Positions 35,128 through 48,082 are shown, numbered from the stretch's first letter. The stretch is DNA of 64,000 bases from Molossus alvarezi (GCA_037176705.1 CM073887.1:62085001-62149000), one strand, 5' to 3'. The notes: a model not told the origin generated them from the letters alone. Program-made: numbers and translations.

Positions 35128-35520
35128 TGTGATGGTAAATTTCAAGTGTCAACTCAGCTGGGCCATGGAACCCAGTTGTTTGGTCAAATAGCAGTCTAGA
35201 TGTTGCAGTGAAGGTGGTTCTTAGATGAGATTAACATGTAAACTAGCAGACTCTGAGTAAAGCAGATTACTCTCCATAATATGGATGGGCTTCCTCCAAT
35301 CAGTAAAAGGCCTTAAGAGAAAAAGATCAAGGTGCCCTAGAGGAAGAAGATACTCTGCCTCCAACCCACCTTTGCACTATAGATACACTAGCCCTTCAGC
35401 CTCTCAGTCTGCCCTACAGATTTCTGATTTCTTAACACCTATGATCACGAGTCAATTCCTTAAAAACAGTCTCCCCTCTTCAAATTGGTTCTATTTCTCG
35501 AGAGAAGCCTAATTCAGACA
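35128..35520 (+). mobile_element. MLT2-like LTR
   Basis: Starts TGTGATGGTAAATTTCAAGTGTC in two overlapping blocks and contains CTGAGTAAAGCAGATTACTC, GGGCTTCCTCCAATCAGTAA and GGTTCTATTTCTCGAGAGAA. It is an ERVL-type solo LTR without internal genes. Confidence 0.75.
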
Positions 35521-36324
35521 AACTCAGAAACTGCCTTTTGCAATGGTCTCAAATGCATTACAGTTCTTAATTACAGAACCAGGACCCTTGGCGCTGGCTC
35601 CTAACCCATCCCTGCCCTCCTCTGAACCCTCTGAAGTCCTGGCACCACAAGAGGCTCCAGGCTCCAGGCTCCACTTGGCCTGCTCCATCCACAGCTGTAG
35701 GGTTACCTGCCTCTCAGAGGAACCTTGTTCAAAGACTGAGACCCAGAAGCATCTTCGTCTGTCAATAGCTTACAGAGGCCTCCCTCCCCAGGACAGCTCC
35801 TAACAGCCCTGCATTGGAGGAAGTCTACAGGACACACCTCAAACTTGGACTGTTCTTGAATTTGGATAGGAAGACAAAACACATTTATTTCCACAAACTG
35901 AAACTTAGCATTTCCTTCATGCAGGCAACAAGCTACAGCAGTGAGAGTGGCATCAACTTTTAATATGTTTTAGCACATGAAAGACTAGTTGTGCTGATGT
36001 CTTCAAAGGACATTTTTGCTCAACACTATTTCAAAGTTACAGCCATTGGATCTGCTGCTAGATCTCATCATTTAAGACATTAATATAGTACATCTGTTAC
36101 AAGGTCATACATTTCTTTTTAATGCTTCACTCACTCTCTGTGTAGTGCATTTCCTTGGTAATTAGGTGTATTTTAGGTATTGAAGAGGAGAGCTGTGCCC
36201 AGAAAGAGCCACAGCCCCTGTACAGGACTTAGTGACTTACTGGATGCTACCCCAAATGGGGTTTGGTCATAGACAGCCAGACTGGAAAGATGCTTATAAG
36301 TCACTAGAGTTTAAAAAATTAGCC

Positions 36325-36489
36325 TTTGCTGTGGTTGGTGTGGCTCAGTGGTTGGAGCACTGCCTTGCACACCGAAGGATCATGGGTTCGATTCCCGGTC
36401 AAGGGCACATACCCGGGTTGCAAGTTTGATCCCTGGCCCCAGTTGGAGTACATTCAGGAGATAACGGGTAGATGTGTCTCTTTCACATC

Positions 36490-36541
<52 letters not shown>

Positions 36542-36623
36542 CCTGCTTCCCTCCCTTCCACTCTCTGTAAAAAAAAAAATCAATGGAAAAAATATCCTCA
36601 GGTAAAAATTAACAACAAAAGAA
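36325..36623 (+). mobile_element. Ves SINE with long CT run
   Basis: Sense copy with duplication AAAAAATTAGCC (36313-36324 and 36624-36635) and an expanded CT stretch. Confidence 0.92.
36496..36536. repeat. (CT)n microsatellite
   Basis: Uninterrupted CT run of about 20 units inside the Ves SINE. Confidence 0.95.
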
Positions 36624-36882
36624 AAAAAATTAGCCCCAACAAATCCACTGTTTCTGAACCAATATTTACTCCTGGCCTCAGACAATGGGTGTGAGGACTC
36701 ATCAGATAAGTCACATGAAATGCTTGCTCAGGTTTGGAACATCAGCACCCCAGCCCCTACACCGGTGCTGCTGGGACTAATGCCCCCAATACTTTCTAGT
36801 GTCCACAGGGGTGGGGCAGGGAGGGTCTCCATGCAGCCAAGTTTTGGAGCATTTGGTTCCAGTTTTTTAAAATGGATTACTG

Positions 36883-37038
36883 CCCAACCGGTATGGCTCA
36901 GTGGACTGAGTATTGTCCCATGGACTGAGAGGTCCCAGTTCGATTCCCAGTCAGAGCACATGCCCAGGTTGAGGGCACAATCCCTAGTTAGGGGTGTGCA
37001 TGAGGCAGCCAATCAATGTAGCTCTCTTACATCGATGC

Positions 37039-37069
<31 letters not shown>

Positions 37070-37130
37070 CCTTCCTCTCTCCCTAAAAATACCAAAAACA
37101 TTTTAAAAAATTAATTACTTAATTAAAAAA
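36883..37130 (+). mobile_element. Ves SINE, third variant
   Basis: Head CCAACCGGTATGGCTCAGTG with GGACTGAGTATTGTCCCATG. It shares its head type with the copy at 50461. Confidence 0.85.
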
Positions 37131-38390
37131 ATAAAATGCCATTACTATATATCATGAACACAGGTGCATGTGGGCACATAAGACATCACATAACTGAGAG
37201 AACATCTGGACATGAACATCCCCTCCCCAGGCCTGTCTAGAGCCCCTGGCCTCTTGAGCCTCCCCTTCCCACTCTGGACACCCTTCCCCAGCATCCAGTG
37301 GCCTCCCCCAACCCCTGCACATTCCAGGCACATGCTGTGCTCCCTGGAATATCTATCCCTCCTACCCCATCTCCCAATACCCTGACAGGGAGCACCTCAG
37401 CAACCAGGCTGAGATGACAGCAAGAGATGCTAGGACAAGTACATGCCCCCTGCCTCTCATGACCCTCCTAAGAGCCCCTCCCACCCACAGAATGAAAAGC
37501 ACAGGGCGACCACACAGTGACCTGGCCATGCTACTCCTAACCAGATGTAGTCTGTAAAGCTGGGAGGGTTGAACAGAGGCTGCCTTTGTCTTCTGCATGG
37601 AGACCAGACCTTAAGAGTAACCAAGAAGGAAGAGGATGCTTTAGCTAATTAGGACAAACCATTTCTACAAGCCCAGGGATTTATCTGAGAAATCAGAAAG
37701 GAAAGAGGCAGCTCAGAGACAAGGGTGACAAGCAGGGGCCGCTGTCACCAGAGTGGCTACCAGGCTATGATAGGAAGTTCTGCCAGGCACCTTCTGGAAA
37801 AGATCCTATTTACATGGGGGTCTGTGGAGCTCACTCTGGGCTTTGACAGCATGATGACACCTCTGGTCTCTCTGAGGCCAAGGCTGCTGGCCAGAACAGA
37901 GAGGGCCTGGCTTCCCAAATGTAGGGCATGGTACTTCAGCTTGGGCAGAAAACAAAGATCATTAAATGGGAATGCAGCGTCCCACTCGAGGAGGATGAAA
38001 TGGCCAGAATATGGCATATGTTTCCATCACTAACCTACCCAGGTTGACCCAATGGGCAAAGAAAGCAGGGCGGCCAAGGCTGGATGGATCTCAGACCCCA
38101 CAGACATAAGAAGAGACATACTTGGTCCCTGAGAAATGCCCCCCTCCACCCTAGAGCCTGGGAAAGGTCTGCTGGGTCACTGCCCACTCTTCACAGCTCT
38201 TTGCTCTGGTCCCAGCACACAGGTACGCTCCAGAGGGGTTGACCCAAAGACACAACACATCCTGAGGGGTGACCTAAGAAAGTGAGGCCATGCCCAAGTG
38301 ACAGCCAGTCTTCCTGGGCTTGAGAATAAATAAAACCAAGTGAGATGCAAGAAACAACTTTTTAAAACATTACTCAAAAAGCACAGTCTG
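37131..38390. other. ELL intron 1, nothing recognised
   Basis: No gene or clear repeat before the tiny L1 tail at 38391. Confidence 0.45.
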
Positions 38391-38448
38391 AATGGGGAAA
38401 AAAGAGGGACATCTGTAATACTTTAAACAATTAAAAACAATAAAGGGT
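38391..38448 (+). mobile_element. 58-bp L1 tail insertion
   Basis: GGGACATCTGTAATACTTTA then A-rich, like the tail at 26898, between CACAGTCTG and TACAGTCTG. Extremely 5'-truncated. Confidence 0.6.
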
Positions 38449-38575
38449 ACAGTCTGTGTAAGAGGGTCAGGGAGGCAGCCCTAGTGACAGGAGGAGGCCC
38501 CTGCCAAGGCCTCTCACTGTAGCCTTGACACCAAGTCTTCCCAGTGAGCACACATCACTTCAGAAACACAAAACA

Positions 38576-38825
38576 GCCCTGGCTGGTTTGGCTCAACGGT
38601 TGAGCATCGGCCCACGGACCAGAGTCACGGGTTCAATTCCAGACAAGGGCACGTACCTAGGTTGCAGTTGGGTCCCCGGCCCTGGTCAGGGTCATGCGGG
38701 AGGCAATCAATTGATGTGTCTCTCTCACATTGATGTTTCTCCTCCCACCTCAAACTCTATCTGAAGATAAACGGGAAAATATCCTCAGGTGAGGATTAAA
38801 AAAACAAAAAAAAACCAAAAAAAAC
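38576..38825 (+). mobile_element. Ves SINE
   Basis: Sense copy with duplication CACAAAACA and an A-tail broken by C residues. Confidence 0.9.
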
Positions 38826-39424
38826 CACAAAACATCCAGGAGGCAAGATGATGTCTCCTACTCATCAATCCAGGTCATTAAACCCATTTTACATCAGGCT
38901 TGAAATTCAGTTTCAGGAGCAGCTCCTGATCTGAGCCATCACTGAAGTGGAACCTAGCTGGACTCTAAGCCAGCTGCTCAGTCAGAGGATCAGAGTTAAA
39001 TTCAGAAATGAAACACAGATTGCCTTGCGCTGGCACTGGACAGTCCCATGGATCAGCAGTGAGAATCCAAACCCTTTCTGGACTTCTGGGCCAGGAACCC
39101 CAAATCACCCAGAGTAAGAGGCTGGGTTACCTCTGGGGGTCCTGTATGGCCCTCTTCATGGCCATGGCTGCCCCACATAGGTGCTAAAATCCCCAGGTCC
39201 AGGGCTCCTTCCTCTATACCAGCCCAAGCCACTCAAACCCAACCCAGACCTGGGAAGGGCCAGACCTTGCATGAAAGCTAAGGCAGCAGCAGCTGGTGTC
39301 CCCTCCTTTCCTTACAGGAGATAGGAGCAGCACACCTGCCTGGCTTCTACATCAAACAGCTGGTCCCAGCGAGAATGGGAATCAGGGGTTAAAGAGCAAG
39401 AATGATGCACTGGGGCCACTAGCG

Positions 39425-39545
39425 GCTGCTGGGAACTGAGAGCAAAACTTCTGAAGTTGAGATCACAAGATTCACTTCTGCTTCAGAATCTGCCATTTAA
39501 AAAGCTGTGTGACCTAAGTCAGGCAGTTAACCTCTCTGGTTTTGG
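39425..39545 (+). repeat. MIR relic
   Basis: AATCTGCCATTTAAAAAGCT and GTGTGACCTAAGTCAGGCAG followed by TTAACCTCTCTGG match the MIR core. Confidence 0.6.
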
Positions 39546-40265
39546 TCACTTGGGGCTGGTGACCTAAGTCACATCTGAAACAAGGTACAAACAGCACAAA
39601 CCAGCTCTGAGGCTCAGGTGGCCTCCAACACCTGCCTCTATGTTTCAGAACACTGGAAAACACAGCATTGCCACATTCTTAAAAAAAAAAATCCCTGACA
39701 TGTGCCAGGAGGCAAGACCACCAGGGTCAGAGAGAACACCCTTAACCACCCGTGTGCTGGTCAATTTTCACATCTGTGAAATGGAAATGACTCCAACCCA
39801 GCAAAGTTACATACTCAACCCCAAGGGGTATTACTGGGGTAACCATGGTCCTGGGACCTCACTATGTCTGCTCTCCCACCAGGGTAACAAACAGACCACA
39901 GGGGACAGGGGCTGGGAAAAAGAATGCCCAAGGACTCCTGGCATACCAGGAGGCCCCATCAGGGATAGCTGATGTAACAGGCCCTAACAAAGGGAGTGTC
40001 CCCGCTCCCCAAAACAAGAAAACCATCTGAACCCTCCCCAAACCCTATCAATGACCTCAAAAAATACTCAGCAAGTTGATAGCAAGCCAATAATAATACT
40101 AATAAGTGCTCATTAAGTGAAACCTGACTATGTCTTTGTTCACGTCCTCACATCTGTCATGTGTGTGGTTGCCATTGCTGGAAGAACTGGTGTATGTTCG
40201 ATGTTTGCTTGAACCCCTCAGATGACAGCGTGCTCACCATATAGATGTCTGTCGTGGCTTCCTTT

Positions 40266-40378
40266 TTTTTTTTTCTGGCCGGGCACTTGGCACCAGAAGG
40301 GAGAGCCCCTCAGGGCTCGCCCCCGCCTCCACCGGGTCAATGAAAAAACGATAATAGTGGTATTTCACCGGTGGCCAA
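40266..40378 (-). pseudogene. retroposed 28S rRNA fragment
   Basis: Read on the minus strand, 40275-40378 matches large-subunit rRNA. It contains CCGGTGAAATACCACTA, then CGTTTTTTCATTGACCCGGT and GAGGGGCTCTCCCTTCTGG. The fragment ends in a run of about nine or more A (T run 40263-40274 on the plus strand) and is flanked by 15-base direct repeats GTCGTGGCTTCCTTT (40251-40265) and GTCATGGCTTCCTTT (40379-40393). Truncation at both ends, A-tail and target-site duplication show L1-type retroposition of an rRNA piece. Several substitutions and a small deletion relative to 28S show it is not functional. Confidence 0.9.
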
Positions 40379-40791
40379 GTCATGGCTTCCTTTAACAGCT
40401 GCCCCATCAACACTCTGGTGGTTACATCTGAAACCCTGCACACCAAATTCTGTTTCCTCCCAGTAGGACTCAGTAATCAACTCCAACAAGGATAGAAACA
40501 GGAACTGTCCCTTTAGGACAGGGGGACATATGGGGAACCAAGGGCTTCCTTCAAGGAAGCAGCTATGTTTCAGGGCCGATGGATGGCACATCCCAGCCCC
40601 TGCAGAGGTCAGGTGCCTGGACCTCTTAGCACTTCCTCATTCAGCCCCAGAGATGGGCAGAACTGCCCAGGGCCCAGAGCTGTGGCTTAACTGACAGCCC
40701 TGCTCAGAGAGTCACAGCCATGGACTTGAACACAAAATGTATGTGAATTGACTCTGGGAACTGTCAGGGACCACACAGAATTCAGTACTTT

Positions 40792-41024
40792 CGCCCAGGC
40801 AGTGTGGCTCCGTGGTTGAGCATTGACCCATGCACCAAGAGGTCTCCGGTTCGATTGCCAGTCAGGGCACATGCCCAGGTTGTGGGCCAAATCTCCAGTG
40901 GGGGCATGCAGGAGGCAGTCAGTCCATGTTCTCTCTCATCAATGTTTCTATCTCTCTCTCCCTCTCCCTTCCTCTCTCTCTAAAATCAATAAAGAAAAAA
41001 AATTTAAAAAAAAAAAAAAAAAGA
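40792..41024 (+). mobile_element. Ves SINE, second subfamily, pair member
   Basis: Sense copy after AGAATTCAGTACTTT (40777-40791). That target recurs only after the next SINE, at 41270-41284. Confidence 0.9.
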
Positions 41025-41031
41025 AAGAATT

Positions 41032-41262
41032 GCCCTGGCCGGTTTGGATCAGCAGTTAGAGCGTCGGCCTGCGGTCCAGAGAGACCCAGGTTCGGTTCCC
41101 GCTAAGGGCAGGTACCACGGTTGCAGTTTGCCCCCGGCCCTGGTTGGGTCATGCGGGAGGCAGCCACTCGATGTGTCCTTTTCACGTCGATGTTTCTCTC
41201 TCCCTCTCCCTCCCACTCCATCTGAACAAAAAATGGAAAAATGTCCTTGGGTGAGGATTAAA
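41032..41262 (+). mobile_element. Ves SINE inserted in neighbour's tail
   Basis: Sense copy placed at the tail end of the previous SINE, with short duplication AAAGAATT. Confidence 0.9.
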
Positions 41263-42322
41263 AAAAAAAAGAATTCAGTACTTTACCCACTGCACAGTGC
41301 AGCTTATGTGTTTTCACTAATGTGTCACAAGGAAACTGAAGCAAACCCAAGACCTTGGAAACCAGCCTGACAATATAGCCCAAGAACGTCAAAGCCACTG
41401 GCCAACTGGTTCCACAGTCATGCTCAAGACAAATGGCCAACTAGGTGCCAACTCTGCATATTCAATTCCCCACAGTACAGCCTATAAGCCTCATTCCTGG
41501 GGACATTAGGACAATTTTCACCAGTCAACTCGGGTCCAAACTTCCCAGTGGGAGAGACGATCTTGGTTGGTTAGGAGTGCAGAGGGTCAGGCCTGGGAGA
41601 AGAAACAACCTCACATGCTCGACTGGCAGACAGCACTCAGGAGGCAGTGAAAGAGCCTGAGAGTCAACCCATGCTAGAGTGAGCCCCATTAAAAGACAGA
41701 CAACCCAGCAGAGAATGTTGACAATACCACATAGATAAAAGAACAAGTGGCTAAAACAGACAAGAAGCCACCAGGAAAACAAATGAGAATGAGACATGGT
41801 TTCTGACCAATACTACCACAAATTTAGGAAGAATCAGATAATCTGGAGTGTGAGAGTAAGTGGGAAAGGTGCAGGTTATGGCAGAGGTAGTGTGAACTGT
41901 TGATCACTGTTGGGGGGCAGCAGCTCAGAGCTTCTATGAGGTCGAGCTGGCAAGCATTCTGGGCCAAGGGCCAGCTGCTCAGGGGAGCTGGCAGATGGAC
42001 AGGAGTCACAGGAAGGACCCATGGGCCTCAGCAGGATATGCACAGGGAGTGTGATCCCAAACACTTCCTGCTGGTCTGTCTGACACACCTGGCTGGTGCC
42101 CAAAGGCTGGCTGCACCGTGTAAAAGCAAAACAAAATCAGATAGCACTGATTCAGAAAAGGAAGGCCAGTCAAATTCACGGCTCACAGCTAAGGCCTGGT
42201 AAGTTCCAGGCCCTCCTCCAAACCCTCTGTCCTTGGGGAAACATGCCCTTTGGTGAGCAGGAGGTAGGGGAGGCAGCGAGGACACTGACACTGGACAGAA
42301 GACTTCCAAAGAAAGGCCCTCG

Positions 42323-42580
42323 AGCCCTGGCCAGTTTGGCTCAGCGGTTAGAGCGTCGGCCTGCGGTCCGGAGAGACCCGGGTTCGGTTCCCGCTAAGGG
42401 CACGTACTTCGGTTGCAGTTTGTCCCCGGCCTTGGTTGGTCGTGCGGGTGGCAGCCACTCGATGTGTCCCTTCACGTCGATGTTTCTCTCTCTGTCTCCC
42501 TTCCTCTCTCTCCCTCCCACTCTATCTGTACAAAAAAATGGAAAAAATACCCTCGGGTGAGGATTAAAAAACAAATAAAC
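42323..42580 (+). mobile_element. Ves SINE, young
   Basis: Near-consensus sense copy with perfect duplication GAAAGGCCCTCG. Confidence 0.95.
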
Positions 42581-42592
42581 GAAAGGCCCTCG

Positions 42593-45400
42593 GCACTTGA
42601 GGGGACACTGGAACCTGAGTAATGGGATCCCTGGGCATCCCATGAAGGTGGTTTCAGCCTGGGAGATGCAAGATCAGGAATCAGGAGTCACACATCAGAG
42701 TCAACAAGCACGGCTCAGTGGCACTGTCATCTGGCTGGCCCAGACAAAGGGTTTATAATGGGAGGAAGAAAACCCCATGTTAGGCCACCAAATACCTCAG
42801 AGTTCTGTGGGACAGGAAGGCCCTGAGAGTGGCCTGTCACTGAGGCTCAATCTCCCCCATTAAGGACTCACATGCCCAATCCACTGGCCAGAAATGAATG
42901 AGGGCTCCAGGACAGCAGGGAACACAGCAAACAGATATAGCCACACTGGGGTGAAGGCCTCAAGAACACAGGGCAGGCCCTGTGGATGTGGGTATGGAGA
43001 GGCTTCCGGGAGTTGTGACCACAAAAAGAGCTATCTATGCTGACAAAGCACTTTCTATGGGTTATGGGTGTGACAGGAATGAGTCAGGAGAGGACAGAGG
43101 GTACCCCAGGTGAGGACAGAGACACCTGGGGAGGGAGAGGGACAGGCCTATGCCAACTATGACCCTCTCTCAAGTGGAGGCACCAACAAGCAGTGGGCAG
43201 AGAGTGCTGCATTTCAGTCCTTAGGTGATGGGGGCTCAGCCACTGTGCAGACAAGCTGGGCAGTGGAGGGCTGAGGAGGGTAGGAGGCTCTCTGGATGGA
43301 TATGCCTGCGTGGGCTGACTAATGACACTCCGTTCTGTTTTTAAATGCAATCTTGTGACTCTCTGGATAACAAAATCTGAAGGCACGTCCTGAGTGAAAA
43401 CGATGACATGAGGCTCAATCTTCTGAATTTCCCCTAAATTTTCTGCAGACTTCAGGATTCCTCCTGGAGTCCTGTATAAAACTGCTGTGTATGTGTGTTT
43501 TTCTGTCACGTTCATCTGGTATAGGGAGGAAGGAAAGGAAGCTACAGACTCCAGAACCCTCAGGGCTAAGAACAGGTTTTCAGAACAGCGATGCTCATCC
43601 CTCCAGAATGGGCCAGCCGGCAGAGCTCAGACTCTGGGCCTTCTGGCCCCAAATGTCAGGCCTGAGGTCAGCCCAGCATCACCCACAGGGTTAACCAATG
43701 AATAAATAAATAACAGTGAAAAACACAAGGCCCAACTTTATTTTTCTTCTATCTTTTCCTTTTGTTGTTGGTTTTTTTTTTTCCAAGGCCCAACTTTAAA
43801 CAAATAAAGCTGTCCTGGCTGCATTGCTTCAGGCTACATCCTGGCTAAAGCCTGGTGGTATCTGTGTGAGCTGTGTTCCCACTCCCCATCTCTAGCATGC
43901 CCCATGGCTATCATGAGAAATACTACTTGTGTGGAAACCTGCCCACTCTGGGAAGCCCTCTGCACCACCACCAATTAATAGGCCCTGAGGGCCCATACAG
44001 ACCCTATAGCCTTGAGTTCTGGAGGAACTACCTGGTCTAGGGTCTGTGATGCCTGTAACCAGGAGACCCTCAGCCCAGGGTTCCAACAAGGGAGCAAACT
44101 CCTGCCTTTGAGAGTTGCCTCAGACCTCGACTATTTTCCTGAACAGCTGAGGGTACGCACAGAAGGAGGGCACAGAGCCCATAACATAATGATAAGCCCA
44201 CCCCCCACCTCCTGGCAGAGGGGGAAACTAAGGCCCTGAAGGTGGTACCACTGTTCAGCCAGTCCCCTAGCCCTCACTACCCCCCATTTTGCAGCTGCTT
44301 AGCTCACGTGCAGTCAACACCAGTGAGGGTTTGGAATCAATAAGGCCTACCCCTCACCCTGGCCCTCAGCTGTCAGGGACAGCACCTGGACACCTGGAAT
44401 CTCAGCATCTAGGCCCTACTGGATGCCATATAAATGCAGGACAATGGGCAGCCTTCCCAGATCTTCAGGCTAGCTCAGGACTACCCCCGGCTCAGCCAAC
44501 TCGAGACCTGGACCCTGTTCCCTCTAGTGACCCACCCATAGCATTCCTAAGCTCACTAGCTCCCAGAGACGTGCAATAGCAGAGAGATGCCCAAGCCTGC
44601 AGCACGTGGTGTGCTTACTCCTAAATGCTGAGCCCCAGAAACAGCACCAGGAGCCTCGAAAAGAGCCCATGGATGTGGGTGCTACTCACCGAGGCTGAGT
44701 GTGCCCAGCAGATCACATACTTGGCAATTCCTGTTACCTGAAAACATCTGGGCCTCAATGAGTTCACAAGTGAGAGACCAAGACCAGGAAGAGGAGAGAC
44801 GATGGGAGGAGACATGTGAAGATGCCTAAATCAAATGTATCAGACCACAGCTCTGGGGTACACTCTGTTGAGTCACCTCCCAACACAGGGAGAAAGGGAT
44901 CTAAAGTCGTGTGCCTTCCCAGTACAGTATTGGCTAAACTTCCACTGCCGGCCTGTGAGCCTCACCCCTACACACCCAGGTACTGGCAGACCTGTTCACT
45001 GGCCCTATTCTCATCCAAAGGGGCCATCAACCTCGTCTGCTCAGAGACAAGGGGGAACCTTCCCCAAAGAGATGAAGCTGCTTCAAAATACTTAACATAG
45101 TTCCACTTGCTGTCACAAGGAGCTGGCACAGATCGCCAGGTCAGTGGCTCTACTCTCAAGTCCCTTGATCAATGGGACCCTGTGCACAGGTAAGGAAGCC
45201 AGCACAGCCTGGTCCCAATCCCAGAGTAGGTTGGAAACAAGCTAGACACAGGTGCCCAGTGCTGGCTGTCCTCATCCCACTTGCCAGATCCACTGTCAGC
45301 AGAGCACATTTCTCTGAAATAAGTAGACTCTACAAGTATCCAACACCAAAAATAGTGCGACCAGGGAGGAAACAATGTCAAAAGGTTAAAAAGAGCAATG
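42593..45400. other. ELL intron 1, mostly unique
   Basis: Contains only the 53-bp A-rich insertion at 43741-43793. The 143-codon open frame at 43084-43515 (minus) has no recognised domain. Confidence 0.45.
43741..43793 (-). mobile_element. 53-bp A-rich insertion with TSD
   Basis: T-rich on the plus strand, between perfect 15-base repeats CAAGGCCCAACTTTA (43726-43740 and 43794-43808). It looks like retroposition of little more than an A-tail. The source is unknown. Confidence 0.7.
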
Positions 45401-45668
45401 ACCTGGCCAGTTTAGCTCCGTGGTTAGAGCGTTGGCCTGTGGACCAAAGAGTCTCAGTTCGATTCCGGTCAAGGGCATGTACTTCATGTACATGTTCAGT
45501 CTCCGGTCCTGGTCGGGGTCATGTGCGAGGGAACCAATCGATGTGTCTTTCTGGAATCGATGTCTCTGTCTGTCTGTCTGTCTGTCTCTCTCTGCCTCTC
45601 CTCTCTCCCTTCCTCCCAACTCTGAAAACAGATGGAAAAATATCCTTGGGTGAGGATTTAAAAAAAAA
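45401..45668 (+). mobile_element. Ves SINE with TCTG run, pair member
   Basis: Sense copy with a (TCTG)n stretch near 45565-45590 and tail CCTTGGGTGAGGATTT plus A-run. Confidence 0.9.
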
Positions 45669-45677
45669 AGATTAAAA

Positions 45678-45913
45678 CCCTGTCCATATTGGCTCAGCAG
45701 TTAGAGCGTCAGCTGCAGTCCAGAGAGACCCCGGTTCAGTTCCCGCTAAGGGCATGTACCTTGGTTGCAGTTTGTCCCCGGCCCTGGTTGGGTCATACGG
45801 GTGGCAGCCACTCGATGTGTACCTTTCACATGGATGTTTCTCTCTCTCTCTCCCCCTCCCTCCTGCCCTCCTGCTCTATCTGAACAAAAAATAAAAATAA
45901 ATAAATAAATAAA
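45678..45913 (+). mobile_element. Ves SINE, pair member
   Basis: Sense copy inserted at the tail of the previous one. AGATTAAAA flanks it at 45669-45677 and 45914-45922. Confidence 0.9.
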
Positions 45914-45922
45914 AGATTAAAA

Positions 45923-48040
45923 AAGCAAAATCATGCCATTTCTGCAGACAGAAACCTCAAACCCTTGGCAGGGAAGCCTGCCTGAGAAGCCCTTCCCCAG
46001 GTCTTTCAGGCCACTGGTATCTAACTCAGAATCTATCTACAGATGGTACTTATCCCACACTGAGAAAGCTCTAGAAGCTTCAATGAAGCCCCCTAGTCCA
46101 TGGGGGAGCACACTCTTGGGCAGCAGGAGACACCTGCTACACATTGTCGCGGTTATGAGACACACATCTGAAGCCACTATCATCTAACTGTTCCTCATGC
46201 CACAAAGTGCATGTTCAAAGACACCGAGGATGACCAACCCCTTACTGGGCCCAATCCCCTCTGGAAAGAGGACTCTGATCCTGCTGTATGCCATGGAGCT
46301 AAGGCCAGGGGCCAGGTAACTTCAGCCACAGCTTGACTGGAATCAGAAGCAGATGCTTGCCTGCCCAGCTCCAGCAGAGACTCACACACTGGCCCTGTTT
46401 CCAGAGTTCACAAGCAGGTCACAAACAGAAAGGCAGGCCTACTGGAAGTTGTGCCAGGCTTGACTCTGTGCTGAGAAAAACTTCTGGGAAACCCAGGGGC
46501 TTAAACAGGATGGGAAGCATTCAAATATGCTTGAAATTGGGAGGGAAGCAGTCAGTCCCAGAGTGGTTGCTCCATACAGTCCACCTCCATCAGCATCCTG
46601 ATCCAATTCTGTTCTCCTAACACTACAAACATGCTGGAAGCCTTGGTTTCAGTGACCGACAGCTATGGCAGCAATACTAAGCACAACATACTCAGCTTCC
46701 TTGGGGGCAAAAAGAGGCCCGTGAGATCTACCACTAATCCCACAGGGAAAAGAGAGTGGCCAGGAGGTGGACAAGGCACGGGATCCCAGTCAGGACCTGG
46801 AGAGGAACACATCAGAGAGATCACAGGCAAGAAGACCCTCGAGAAGGAAGTCACACTGAGCTCACTTGCTCTTGGCCCCTGAAAGCCAGGCTGTCCTGAC
46901 TGATACAGTGGGTGTTCTCCTTGTGTTGATGCTGCACTGAGACCCTTGTAAACCACCCCACAAGGTCCACAGCAGGAAAATGAATTTCTCCCAAAAAGTC
47001 ACTGTTTTTTTAAAAAAAAGCAACCTCTCAACCCACTTACCATCCTCAAGGTCGTGGAAGAAGGTGAGGCCACCCAGAACCCTGTGGGTCACAACAGCAC
47101 TACACCCACCAAAAAGGGCAGCATGAAGGGTGACCACCCTTAGATCAGCCTATCTTGGACTACAGACTGAAGGCAGGCATGAGACCTATGTGGGAGGGGG
47201 AGGGACAACAGGACAGGAACAAGGGCACACCCTCCCCTGTTGGAGGAGCCAAGTAGACTGAATCTGCCCATAGGGCTGGAGAAAACACCAGGATAATGGC
47301 ACAGCCCCTGCCTGCCCAGTGAACCCCAAAGGGCAGTTCTTGACTTATAGGGCCTCCAGGCCCCTTCCCACCTGAAAGAAAGCCCATTTTCCACACCAGT
47401 CGCCTTGCAATTCCTCAGAGGATACAGAAAGCTAAACCTAAAACAGAGATTTTGCCCCATCTGAGCTCTTGACCACTGAAGAGCCCATCAGCCTCAGGTT
47501 CCTGCAGGGCAGAGCCCAGCTCACTCCATCACCCTCTGAGCCTCTGTTTTTTTTATTTTATTTTTTTAGGGAAGGGGACACAGAAGTCCTGCTACTGAGA
47601 GGGTAGGGAGATGGTGGTGGCTGGGGAAAATGAGCCACCGCGGGCAGAGCCCATTATCACCCGTTTCCCCAGCTCTCAGCTCCCACTGCTTGCTCCCCCC
47701 ATAAACGATCTAGGCCACCCAGGGTACTTACTACTCCTCCTATCTTAGAGATCAGAGTCCTAGCTAGAGCTGGGCTCCTGTACTTCACTGCCATCTCCAC
47801 TCATCCAGAGCAGGGCCACGCCGGCTGTCCCTGCCCTTCCTGTCATCTGCGCCCAGGTGACCTGTTCAAAATCTTCCTGCAGGCAGGACCTGAAGCCTGC
47901 CCAAGCCCAACTTAAGTGTGCCCCCATTCTGCTGGGGTCTGGTTCTGTCACCTGTAACCAGGGGAATCCTGAGCCCACCTATCATCCAGCAGGTGTTGGA
48001 GACCCTGAAGACCTTAATTCTCCTGAATAGTCACACTCAC
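45923..48040. other. ELL intron 1, nothing recognised
   Basis: About 2.1 kb without Ves copies or recognisable exons. Confidence 0.45.
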
Positions 48041-48082
48041 ACTCAGTATATTTTACTTTAATTTTTTAAGGATTTTTCTTTT

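Noticed and set aside
41038..41110. tRNA gene candidates from A-box/B-box sequences, here and in all other Ves heads
   Set aside because: They are tRNA-derived SINE heads with SINE bodies or tails and no good cloverleaf acceptor stem.
43084..43515. 143-codon minus-strand open frame starting MNVTEKHTYTAVLYRTPGG
   Set aside because: Looks more protein-like than most, but I recognise no family and see no splice or promoter support. Not called.
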